Shown here: positions 8,382 to 16,043 of the stretch, in pieces
How positions within the stretch are numbered: position 1 is the first letter of the stretch
How the letters are laid out: the number at the start of each line of letters is the position of its first letter
Notes under the pieces: generated by a model
Databases searched by the model: none
What the model was told of the DNA's origin: nothing
The model's input: only the letters and a program-made list of their open reading frames with translations
Translations under genes and position numbers: made by a program
Origin: Massilia horti
Lineage (GTDB): Bacteria > Pseudomonadota > Gammaproteobacteria > Burkholderiales > Burkholderiaceae_D
NCBI RefSeq assembly: GCF_004614195.1
Contig: NZ_SPUM01000047.1
Location: 1 to 64,000, forward strand
Reading direction: 5' to 3'
Length of the DNA stretch: 64,000 nucleotides

Positions 8382-8937
8382 AGCGCGTGCGCCGGTAGTG
8401 CATGGCGACCGCGCCGTTGCAGAGTGGCTTCGCGGAGATCAACTCGAGCCGTCGCGTGCTGGGCAGTCCGCTCTCGTACAGGGTCGGGCCGTGGCCGGCG
8501 ATCCTGGGGTGGACGAGTAACTTGTACTCGTCGATCAGATCCAGCCGTTCCAGCTCGGTCGCGAGCTTGCAGCTACCGAGGAGCACGCCGTTCGGGGTCG
8601 CGTCCTTGAGCTTCTGTACGCCCGAGCGCAGGTCGCCGGCGATGTGGTGGCTGTTGGTCCAGGGGAAGTCCGTTCGTGTCGAGGACACCACGTACTTTGG
8701 CTTGGCCTCCAGCTTGACCGCCCACTCGCGCATCGCCGGCAGAGCGTCCGCGGCGCCGCAGGCGACCGCTGGCCAGTAGCTCTCCATCATCTCGTAGGTG
8801 ACGCGGCCCCACAGCATCGCCCCGCCCTCGTCCATGAGGCGGGTGAAGAAGGCGTGTGTCTCGTCGTCGGCGATTCCTTCTTGGTGGTCGACGCAGCCGT
8901 CCAAGGTAACGTTGATACTAAAGGTTAAGAGTCCCAT
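8380..8937 (-). CDS. DHFR/RibD C-terminal-like family protein (second paralogue)
   Basis: A 185-residue member of the dihydrofolate reductase-like family, with FSINVTLDGCVDH at the N-terminus, AMLWGRVTYEMMESYWP, and LDLIDEYKLLVHPRIAGHGP near the end. Likely an NADPH-dependent reductase of unknown substrate. The minus-strand start at 8937 follows GGAGGACATC. Its stop codon touches the point where the integrase fragment ends, so this gene or the segment carrying it probably replaced the rest of the integrase. It is only distantly similar to the protein at 6933-7463. Confidence 0.85.
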   Translation of the reverse strand: MGLLTFSINVTLDGCVDHQEGIADDETHAFFTRLMDEGGAMLWGRVTYEMMESYWPAVACGAADALPAMREWAVKLEAKPKYVVSSTRTDFPWTNSHHIAGDLRSGVQKLKDATPNGVLLGSCKLATELERLDLIDEYKLLVHPRIAGHGPTLYESGLPSTRRLELISAKPLCNGAVAMHYRRTR

Positions 8938-9271
8938 GATGTCCTCCGTTCGAGATACGCGACGAGCCGCACGGGCCGATAGCAACGTCCGGAATGGCTC
9001 AGTGTACGAGGTTGTTACTATCAGAGCAAGTAAAGGGTTTTGTTAGGTGCTATAAGGTTTTTGTTCTATTCAGGTTAAAAATTAGAAATTTTTCAGGCAC
9101 CGTCATGGAAGAGAAATGAAAGGTAGTGTGGTGATGCTTTACCGGCACCGCTGGGTAAGCCCAATGCCCCCGCCGACGATTACCCGGCTTTCTTGCCTCA
9201 GCTCTTTGCTTCCTGCAGAGCAATAAATTCCGGTATCATCCAAGCCATCATTTCCGGACTATGAACTCGCC
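8938..9271. other. Gap between the DHFR-like gene and the diguanylate cyclase
   Basis: About 330 bp without a supported gene. It contains a GTTAGGT at 9042-9048 (ACCTAAC on the minus strand), which matches an integron core-site pattern but has no identifiable partner, and an AT-rich stretch with a short AAAATTAGAAATTTTT palindrome near 9077-9096. The right end probably holds the diguanylate cyclase promoter. Confidence 0.4.
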
Positions 9272-10234
9272 GTGATCATTCCCAAGCCCGAACCAATAAA
9301 CGACCTTTCCTCGCGTGCCGTCAATCTCGTCAATTGCGGCCTCATCGTCCTGGATGCGGACCAGCAGATCGTTTTATGGAATGGCTGGATGGTCCCGCGT
9401 TCTGGGCGGTCCGCGGCGCGCGTACGCGGCGAGCCCTTGTTCGAGGTATTTCCGGAATTGCGCGGCTCGCGCGTGGAATCGGCGGTGCTGGCCGCACTAA
9501 TCGATAATGTCGCGACCAATATCCCGCAGTCGCAAAGCCGCGCGCCGTTTCCGCTGCGCGAAGCTGGCAGTTTCGATGGCGCGCGCATCGACCAGGCGGT
9601 GACGGTCACGCCTTTTTCCGAGGACAAGGAGCGTTTCTGCCTGATCGAAATCCGCGACGTGAGCGGAACCGTCGACCGCGAGCGCCAATTACTCGACCAT
9701 GCCGAATCGCTGCGTGCGCGTTCGTACGTCGATGGCCTGACCGGTATCGCAAACCGGCGTTACTTTGACGTGGCACTCAACCGCGAATTGCGCCGCGCAC
9801 AACGCCTTGGGGGGCAACTGTCGTTGCTGTTGACGGACATTGATTCGTTCAAGGCTTACAACGACCACTTCGGCCACCAGCAAGGCGACGCCTGCCTGAC
9901 GACGGTGGCCAAAGCGCTGGCGGAAATGCTCAAGCGCCCTGCCGACGTCGCCGCGCGCTACGGCGGTGAAGAGTTTGCGGCGATCCTGCCCGACACCACG
10001 GCCGAGCAGGCACGGGCACTGGCCAACTCGATTCGCGAACACGTCGCTTCGCTCAACCTCAAACAGGCGCCAAGCGCAGTGCGCCCTTATGTCACGCTCA
10101 GCATCGGCGTGGCTAGCATGGACAAGGATCGATTGAGCGAACCGGAGGCCCTGATCGAGGCTGCCGACAAGGCCCTGTATGCCGCCAAGCGCTCCGGACG
10201 CGACCGTGTAGTGGTCGACGGCGACGCGCAATAG
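9272..10234 (+). CDS. PAS-like sensor diguanylate cyclase (GGDEF)
   Basis: A 320-residue cytoplasmic protein. Residues ~15-135 look like a PAS fold (NCGLIVLDADQQIVLWNGWM opening), and residues ~155-315 form a GGDEF domain with DGLTGIANRR, TDIDSFKAYND and an intact GGEEF signature at 231-235. An RxxD allosteric site (RPAD, residues 222-225) stands five residues before it, so product inhibition by c-di-GMP is expected. It makes c-di-GMP from two GTP. No membrane segment or EAL domain is seen. Start is GTG at 9272; an ATG at 9261 opens only a four-codon frame. The next gene is convergent, 3 bp away. Confidence 0.86.
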   Translation: MIIPKPEPINDLSSRAVNLVNCGLIVLDADQQIVLWNGWMVPRSGRSAARVRGEPLFEVFPELRGSRVESAVLAALIDNVATNIPQSQSRAPFPLREAGSFDGARIDQAVTVTPFSEDKERFCLIEIRDVSGTVDRERQLLDHAESLRARSYVDGLTGIANRRYFDVALNRELRRAQRLGGQLSLLLTDIDSFKAYNDHFGHQQGDACLTTVAKALAEMLKRPADVAARYGGEEFAAILPDTTAEQARALANSIREHVASLNLKQAPSAVRPYVTLSIGVASMDKDRLSEPEALIEAADKALYAAKRSGRDRVVVDGDAQ

Positions 10235-10237
10235 CGC

Positions 10238-11254
10238 TTATTTCGGTGGCTCGACCGTGTAACCCTTAGCGCGCAGTGCGGCCAGCAGCCCGTGGGGATC
10301 GAGGATGTCCTTCATTTCGAGAACCGCAAATGTCGAGGAATTGGTTTCCAACGATTTGTCCACCGAAGCCAGCCAGGCCTGCCTCACACGCTCCCTCATC
10401 ATTTTCAGATCCGATTCGCTATTGAGGATCGGGCTGCTAAGGAACGCGGCGTCGCAAGCCGCCTTACGATCGGCATAGTCGAGGTTTTCGATCACCGCCA
10501 GGTCGCCAATCGCCCAGGCATTGGCACGCACACGCATGGCGTCAATGTCGGTTTCCAATTGCGTCAACGTCTTTGCAAAGCACGCGGTATCGTCCATTGC
10601 CGACTTTTTGAATTCCTTAAGTGCCTTGCCCGGCTCCTTGATCTCGGCGTTCGCCGTGCTCTCGGTTATCTTGATTTTGCTTTTCCTGACGATGGTGTCG
10701 ATCGCCATTCGCACTTCGCGTCCATTCCCCAGGCCGGACGCGGCCAACGCCCGCCCGTATAACTCCTCGGCCACGAATACGGGACGCTCCCGCTCGATCC
10801 CCTCGTCGTCTTTAAAATATTTTTTCCTGAGCGGCAGCCAGCGCGCATAAACGTCCGGCGGCAACACGTCCTTTAACGTCTTTCCGTCTGGATTGTTCTT
10901 GGCTCCGACAAGGAACGGCAGTGCAGTAAGTGCTTTCAGCGTCCCGACATGCACATTCGCGCTTGGCGGCGGCAGGAATTCCTGCGATTTGGCGACGATG
11001 TCTTCAACGTCTCGTGAACGCCATTCCATCTTGCGCGGCAACGGTGAATAGGTTCCAAAAATCCACAGCACATGGTCGCCCTTGGAAACCTTCCATAACC
11101 CCGGTCCCGGGCGCCTGCCGGTAACAAGAACTTGTTGCGTCTCCATTGCTGATTCGTCCAGTTGCATCGAGGGCGTGTCATCGGCAACCGTGGTCTGCGA
11201 CCAGGCGGGCAGCGCCAGGCTCAGGCCCAGCGCGGCGATATAGCGTTTCAACAT
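10238..11254 (-). CDS. TraB/GumN family protein
   Basis: A 338-residue exported protein with a signal peptide (KRYIAALGLSLALPAWSQ). The TraB/GumN block GPGLWKVSKGDHVLWIFGTYSPLP is clear, and the domain runs to the end. In this superfamily a glutamate and GxxH-like motifs suggest a metalloprotease-like fold; here the usual GT-H of the first motif reads GTYSPLP, so the typical His is replaced and activity is uncertain. The ATG at 11254 was used rather than a GTG two codons upstream. It is convergent with the diguanylate cyclase. Confidence 0.82.
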   Translation of the reverse strand: MLKRYIAALGLSLALPAWSQTTVADDTPSMQLDESAMETQQVLVTGRRPGPGLWKVSKGDHVLWIFGTYSPLPRKMEWRSRDVEDIVAKSQEFLPPPSANVHVGTLKALTALPFLVGAKNNPDGKTLKDVLPPDVYARWLPLRKKYFKDDEGIERERPVFVAEELYGRALAASGLGNGREVRMAIDTIVRKSKIKITESTANAEIKEPGKALKEFKKSAMDDTACFAKTLTQLETDIDAMRVRANAWAIGDLAVIENLDYADRKAACDAAFLSSPILNSESDLKMMRERVRQAWLASVDKSLETNSSTFAVLEMKDILDPHGLLAALRAKGYTVEPPK

Positions 11255-11478
11255 GAGCACATCCCGTTGTTAGTGTTGAGCAAAGGTACTCGATATTTCC
11301 AGACCATCCTTAACAACTGAACAAATTGTTACAAAACAGAAAGTCGATGGGATCGGTCCGCCAGCCTGATCAAAAATCTGATTTTTTGTACGTACGATTG
11401 CTTCAGGCGATTTCATTTGAATTACTGCTGATATTCTTTTCTTGTTGACAAACCAACAAAAATCACGGAGGAGATACC

Positions 11479-13134
11479 ATGCATCACCGAATACCGGTCT
11501 GGATTATCAGTCTCATCGCCGCAGGATTGCTCGCCAGCTGCGGGGGCGGCAGCCCCGATTCCCCATCCTCGCCCGCACCCAGACTGCTTGCCAGCACCGC
11601 GTTCGCCAGTTCGTTCGGCGTCACGGAAGCCGGCGGCTACCTCACCGTCGACACGGGTTCCGGACTGGTATTCAAGGTCAAGCAATCGAATGGGGACATC
11701 ACGTCGATCCGCTACAAGGGCGGCACGGAATTGCAAGGCCAATCGAAGGGCTCGCACATTGCCTCGGGCATTGGCGCCGTGGTCTCCTACACCGTCAACG
11801 GTTCGGTCGCGCAGATCACGCTCACCACGCCGACGCTGGTCCACTACCTGCTCGTACGTGAAGGCGACAACACGATTTACATGGGCACCTACGTGACCGC
11901 CGAACCATCAGTAGGCGAACTGCGCTGGATCACGCGACTCAACTCCAATGCGTTCCCGAATGCCCCGGCGGAATCTGACCTGCGCGGCAACACTGGCGCG
12001 ATCGAAAGCAGCGACATCTTCGGCATGCCCGACGGCACCACGCGCTCCAAGTACTATGGCAACCAACGCGCGATGGACTTGTCGGTACGCGGTGTGAGCG
12101 GCCCGACCGTCGGCGTATACATGGTCTACGGCAACCGCGAGAGCAGCTCCGGCGGGCCGTTCCATCGCGACATCCAGAACCAGACCGGTAGCGATGCCGA
12201 GGTGTACAACTACATGAACTCGGGCCATAACCAGACCGAGGCATGGCGCATGGGTTTCCACGGACCGTACGCGCTGATGTTCACTGACGGCCAAACGCCA
12301 ACCGCGCCGGACATGAGCTGGATGGAAAACCAGAACCTCAGCGGCTGGGTGCCGGCGAGCCAGCGCGGCAAGGTGACGGGTAACGGCTTGTTTGGATTCG
12401 ACATGCTGCACCAGTACGTGGTCGGGTTCGCCAACGACACGGCGCAGTACTGGACGGTTGCCAAAGCTCCGAACGGCAACTTCTCCATGCCAGCGATGAA
12501 ACCGGGCACCTACACGATGACCGTCTACAAGGACGAACTCGGCATCTACAGCGAGAGCGTGACGGTCACAAGCGGCGCCACGACCGCGCTGCCGGTACGG
12601 ATGCTCACCGGCGACCCGGACAAGACGCCGGCTGTGTGGCGCATCGGCACCTGGGATGGCAAGCCGACCGAATTCCTCAACGGCCCGGCAATCACGCTGC
12701 GCCATCCGTCGGACCCGCGCAACGCCTCGTGGGGACCGGTGACCTACGCCATCGGTGCACCGTTCAATACCTTCCCCGCGGCGCAGTGGAAATCGGGCAT
12801 CAACCAGCCGACCAAGGTGACCTTCACCCTCACGCCGGAGCAGGTTACCGATCACACGATCCGCATTGGCCTGACGGCCGCTTACAACGGTGGCCGGGCG
12901 CAGATTACGGTGAACAACTGGACCTCTCCCGCCTTTGCCACCTCGACGCAACCGAAATCGCGCAGCATCACGATTGGTACCTACCGTGGCAATAACGTGA
13001 CGTACACCTACGCGGTACCGGCCAGCGCATTCGCCGCCGGAACCAACACGCTCACGATCAACGTCATTTCAGGCACGGCTGGCAGCGACTTCCTGAGCCC
13101 GGCTTACGCCTATGACGCGGTCGACATGCTCTGA
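11479..13134 (+). CDS. Rhamnogalacturonan lyase, polysaccharide lyase family 4, lipoprotein
   Basis: A 551-residue lipoprotein: signal peptide with lipobox LLAS-Cys21 followed by a Gly/Ser/Pro-rich linker. The PL4 layout is complete, with an N-terminal super-sandwich domain (~40-310), a fibronectin-like module (~315-390) and a C-terminal jelly-roll carbohydrate-binding domain (~395-551). The regions holding the catalytic Lys and His of fungal RGL4 are matched by TTRSKYYGNQ and GGPFHRDIQN. It should cleave the rhamnose-galacturonate backbone of pectin by beta-elimination at the cell surface. RBS GGAGGAG at 11467-11473. A PEP-CTERM gene follows after 33 bp on the same strand. Confidence 0.87.
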   Translation: MHHRIPVWIISLIAAGLLASCGGGSPDSPSSPAPRLLASTAFASSFGVTEAGGYLTVDTGSGLVFKVKQSNGDITSIRYKGGTELQGQSKGSHIASGIGAVVSYTVNGSVAQITLTTPTLVHYLLVREGDNTIYMGTYVTAEPSVGELRWITRLNSNAFPNAPAESDLRGNTGAIESSDIFGMPDGTTRSKYYGNQRAMDLSVRGVSGPTVGVYMVYGNRESSSGGPFHRDIQNQTGSDAEVYNYMNSGHNQTEAWRMGFHGPYALMFTDGQTPTAPDMSWMENQNLSGWVPASQRGKVTGNGLFGFDMLHQYVVGFANDTAQYWTVAKAPNGNFSMPAMKPGTYTMTVYKDELGIYSESVTVTSGATTALPVRMLTGDPDKTPAVWRIGTWDGKPTEFLNGPAITLRHPSDPRNASWGPVTYAIGAPFNTFPAAQWKSGINQPTKVTFTLTPEQVTDHTIRIGLTAAYNGGRAQITVNNWTSPAFATSTQPKSRSITIGTYRGNNVTYTYAVPASAFAAGTNTLTINVISGTAGSDFLSPAYAYDAVDML

Positions 13135-13167
13135 CCCTGCGGATCAAAAATAATCGGAGACAAAACA

Positions 13168-13764
13168 ATGAAGAACTTCAAAACCATCCTGGCCGCGCAC
13201 GCGGTCGTGCTCGCGGCGCTAGCCTGTCCGCTGGCCAATGCGAGCCTGATCAACAACGGCGACGGCAGCTTTACGGATACCTCGACCGGCTACCGCTGGC
13301 AGACGCTGAGCCAATACGACGGCAAGGACTACGCGGCGATCCTCGGCATCCTGCCCACTGGCTACCACGTCGCCAGCGAAGCCGAACTGGCGACGCTGAC
13401 CGCCAGCGCGAGTGCCAACCCGGCCAATTTCGCAAGCGATGCTTTGGCGATGGGCGCCGGTCCCGGTGCCTACATGATCTGGGGCTTTTACGGCGACGGC
13501 AGCCTCTATGCCTGGAAATCCGATTTCGACGAGATGTGGAACACCAACGCGGCTCCCCTGCCGGGAGGCTATACCACGGCGAATGGCTGGCTTGCCTGGG
13601 ATTATTCCATCGGCACCGGATACAGTTTGCCAGGCCTGAGCGTCTTTGCGGTGAACACGACGACGTCCGTGCCTGAGCCTGCGACACTGGCGACGTTCGG
13701 GATTGGCCTGGTTGGACTGGCAATGCGCCGCCGAACAGTACGTTCGAAATCCCGCGCCGTCTAA
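13168..13764 (+). CDS. PEP-CTERM sorting domain protein (first)
   Basis: A 198-residue secreted protein with a signal peptide (to about residue 26, PLANA) and a C-terminal sorting tag: VPEPAT, a hydrophobic helix of ~15 residues, then the basic end RRR. PEP-CTERM tags are recognised by exosortases, which process the protein and hand it to the envelope or exopolysaccharide matrix. The body (GYRWQTLSQYDGKDYAAI, GYHVASEAELATL) has the look of the DUF1566/lectin-like modules often found with these tags. It follows the lyase gene closely and may be co-transcribed. The exosortase is not in this window. Confidence 0.84.
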   Translation: MKNFKTILAAHAVVLAALACPLANASLINNGDGSFTDTSTGYRWQTLSQYDGKDYAAILGILPTGYHVASEAELATLTASASANPANFASDALAMGAGPGAYMIWGFYGDGSLYAWKSDFDEMWNTNAAPLPGGYTTANGWLAWDYSIGTGYSLPGLSVFAVNTTTSVPEPATLATFGIGLVGLAMRRRTVRSKSRAV

Positions 13765-13774
13765 ATCCAGGCTG

Positions 13775-13834
13775 GGGTCAGACCCTAATTCTTCGGCAAC
13801 TTCGAGGACTTGCCGAACAAATCGACTCTGACCC
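13775..13834. repeat. GGGGTCAGA-type hairpin, first
   Basis: Imperfect inverted repeat running from GGGGTCAGACCCTAATTC to ATCGACTCTGACCCT, with inner arms TTCGGCAA and TTGCCGAA. Same sequence type as the hairpin at 13870-13934. The pair lies between convergent genes (PEP-CTERM and S53 peptidase). Such GGGGTCAGAGT palindromes resemble REP elements mobilised by RAYT transposases; no RAYT gene is present here. Confidence 0.7.
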
Positions 13835-13869
13835 TATATTTGCTGCATTCCAATCGAAAATAAACAAGT

Positions 13870-13934
13870 GGGGTCAGAGTAGAATTGTTGAGCAACTTTC
13901 GATAATTGCAAAACAATTTGACTCCGACCCCACT
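13870..13934. repeat. GGGGTCAGA-type hairpin, second
   Basis: Imperfect inverted repeat with ends TGGGGTCAGAGTAGAATTG and AATTTGACTCCGACCCCA and an AT-rich centre. It is a diverged second copy of the preceding hairpin, separated by about 35 bp, a common REP-doublet arrangement. Confidence 0.7.
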
Positions 13935-13941
13935 TGTCAGA

Positions 13942-15516
13942 TCATCTGGCCAGCGCCGCCAGCAGTTTGGCCCCGTTTGGCGAACCCCAGCCAGTGCAGG
14001 CGTCCCAGCCGCCATTCGCCGAATACGCCCCGTTATTGCCGCTGGTGATGTCCTGGAATGAGCCGGTGCCGGCGACCGGCCCATACAGCAGCGGATTGAG
14101 CCAGCCGACGTGTTTTGCCAGTTTCTGGTTCATGAGAACCACAAGCCCGGCGTACAGCGGCGCGACCGCGCTCGTGCCCCCAACCACGAAGTTGAGAAAG
14201 TCGACACGCACCCGATACCCCGTCGCCGGCGACGCATTCCCCGCCACATCGGGCACGCCGCGCCCGATCCGCCCGCCCGGATTGACCGAGGGTGGAACCT
14301 TGGCGGAGCGTTGATATGCGGGCAGGCCAAAGACATCGCTGACGCCGCCACCGGTGGCGCTGCGCAGCGGGTCGTCGTCCCATACGACTTCGCTGGCAAT
14401 AGCGCCGCCGTTCGCGCTCAGGCGCGTGCCGCCGCAGCACAACACATAGGGGCTCGAGCCGGGAAAGTCGGCGTGCGCGCGGCCGTCAGGCTTCGAATTG
14501 TCCGGATTCTGGTCGCCGGAACCGGCATCGCCGGCGGCGCAGCAGACCGTTACGCCAAGTGCCGCGGCGGCCTGGAACGCTTGGTCGACTGCCGCCATTG
14601 CCTGCGGCGTCCATTCGGATTCCGGGGCGCCCCAGCTGATCGAGATCACGGACGGCTTGTTCACGGTATCGTGGACGGCCGTGGTGATCGCGTCGAGAAA
14701 ACCCTGCTCACTGTTCGGCGCAAAGTAGACGGCGATTGCCGCCTTCGGCGCAACGGCGCCCGCCACTTCGATGTCGAGCATCACCTCGCCGTCGGCGCTC
14801 CAGGGCAGCGAGGGGCTGTTCTTGCCACCGTCGACGGACACCGCGGTCACGTTCGGCACCGGCAGGTTCAGGCTCTTGAAGTAGGTCTTGAGATCCAAGG
14901 TCCGGTAGCCGCCGCCCAGTTCGATGATGCCGATGCACTGGCCGCTGCCGTCCAGTCCAGTGGGAAAGTTGTACAGCTTGGCGACATCGACCGGGCTAAA
15001 GGCGCTGGACGTGGCCTGCTCTGCTGCCATTTCCATGGACGGGGTGGAAAACTGGAAGTGCGGCTTGGCGATCGGGGTGTCCTCGATCCCGAATACGCCT
15101 TCCACGATGTCGGAAAGCTCGGCCGGCACATGGACCGGCGAGGTGCGGCGCCGCGAGATGCCGGCGGAATGTTCGATGCGTTCGATCGAGGTGTTGAAAG
15201 CGGCCGTGATCTGCTCGGCGGTACCGGAAAGAACCATGCTGCGCCGGGCGGCGCTGCGCTCGACCACGACCAGGCCGTGCTTCTGCGCGAAGGCGGCGAC
15301 CGCGTCCAGGTCCTGGTCGCTGGCGCCATGGGCGGCAGCGAATTGCTCACGCGTGAGGTATTGACGTTGGGCCAGGTTGTTTTCTTCGGTGAGGGGCGCC
15401 AGTTCGGCGCGGCGACGCACTACGACGGTAATCTGGAATCGTTCGTCGGCCGGCACCGGCCCAAGGGAACGCTCATCCGCGAATGATGCCGGCACACTGC
15501 CTGGAAGTTTTACCAT
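13942..15516 (-). CDS. S53 family serine-carboxyl peptidase (sedolisin/kumamolisin type)
   Basis: A 524-residue protease with an activation propeptide (~residues 1-165, containing the pro-kumamolisin fold) and a catalytic domain. The Ser-Glu-Asp centre is readable: Glu244 and Asp248 in SADGEVMLDIEV (spacing i, i+4 as in kumamolisin) and Ser449 in GGTSAVAP, with the oxyanion aspartate region at AAGDAGSGD. The start at 15516 follows a GAGGTC ribosome site on the minus strand. Members are acid endopeptidases, normally secreted, but no N-terminal signal peptide is seen here; it is either cytoplasmic or exported by another route. C-terminal end overlaps nothing; REP-like hairpins follow. Confidence 0.9.
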   Translation of the reverse strand: MVKLPGSVPASFADERSLGPVPADERFQITVVVRRRAELAPLTEENNLAQRQYLTREQFAAAHGASDQDLDAVAAFAQKHGLVVVERSAARRSMVLSGTAEQITAAFNTSIERIEHSAGISRRRTSPVHVPAELSDIVEGVFGIEDTPIAKPHFQFSTPSMEMAAEQATSSAFSPVDVAKLYNFPTGLDGSGQCIGIIELGGGYRTLDLKTYFKSLNLPVPNVTAVSVDGGKNSPSLPWSADGEVMLDIEVAGAVAPKAAIAVYFAPNSEQGFLDAITTAVHDTVNKPSVISISWGAPESEWTPQAMAAVDQAFQAAAALGVTVCCAAGDAGSGDQNPDNSKPDGRAHADFPGSSPYVLCCGGTRLSANGGAIASEVVWDDDPLRSATGGGVSDVFGLPAYQRSAKVPPSVNPGGRIGRGVPDVAGNASPATGYRVRVDFLNFVVGGTSAVAPLYAGLVVLMNQKLAKHVGWLNPLLYGPVAGTGSFQDITSGNNGAYSANGGWDACTGWGSPNGAKLLAALAR

Positions 15517-15710
15517 GCTTGACCTCGTTCTAAAAGGGAACGTGCCCCGGGGTTGCAGTCCGGGACACGACATCGTGAAAAGAAGAGGTTGCGTCGATTA
15601 GCCACCGCGCAACATTAGGCAGTGTGCGCGCAGGTGCGATGGCGCTATTGATTAGAAACAAATTGCGTTCAGTTAAGTAGCGTGCCGGATCGGGCTGGAA
15701 AACGCGCCCT

Positions 15711-15926
15711 TTAAGAGTCAATCGCCCGGCGCTTGGGCGAGGCCAGCACACGTACGACCACGCCAATAGGCACGTCGTGATCAGCCAGCATGCGAGCCAC
15801 AGCCTGGCGGCCCATGTGCGGCAGCAGGGTCAGGCAGAAGTCGAGGCGGCTTGCCGTCAGCAGATCAGTACGGGGAGTTCCGCCCAACAGCTGCCGAAGC
15901 TTTGGATACACTTTTACCAGTTCCAT
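15711..15926 (-). CDS. Small hypothetical protein, 71 residues
   Basis: Reads MELVKVYPKLRQLLG at the start and RVLASPKRRAIDS at the end; basic, with a short helix-rich middle. An ideal AGGAGG ribosome site stands just before the ATG on the minus strand, and codon use is ordinary for the region, so it is probably expressed. I do not recognise a family. It is upstream of the S53 peptidase on the same strand, about 195 bp away, and could be a small accessory or regulatory protein; that is inference. A helical DNA-binding role (LRQLLG...RQAVARML...VVVRVL) is possible but not shown. Confidence 0.6.
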   Translation of the reverse strand: MELVKVYPKLRQLLGGTPRTDLLTASRLDFCLTLLPHMGRQAVARMLADHDVPIGVVVRVLASPKRRAIDS

Positions 15927-16043
15927 GATGTCCTCCTGTTAATGGTTGAGAACATCATTGCATGATTGCATTTTCCAAAACTTGGTTGTGATCAACTGAT
16001 TGCAGATATGCACCGTACCTACTGAGGACGAACAAATGAAGCG

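Noticed and set aside
9042-9048. A complete second attC site near GTTAGGT
   Set aside because: No partner core or stem arms were found within the expected distance, so only a chance match can be claimed.
14110-15486. Long open frame (458 codons) opposite the sedolisin gene
   Set aside because: It mirrors the high-GC codon pattern of the peptidase on the other strand, has Arg/Gly/His-rich composition and no recognisable domain or ribosome site.
15530-15766. 78-codon frame upstream of the sedolisin start
   Set aside because: Overlaps the small gene at 15711-15926 and the peptidase start region, and has no ribosome site.
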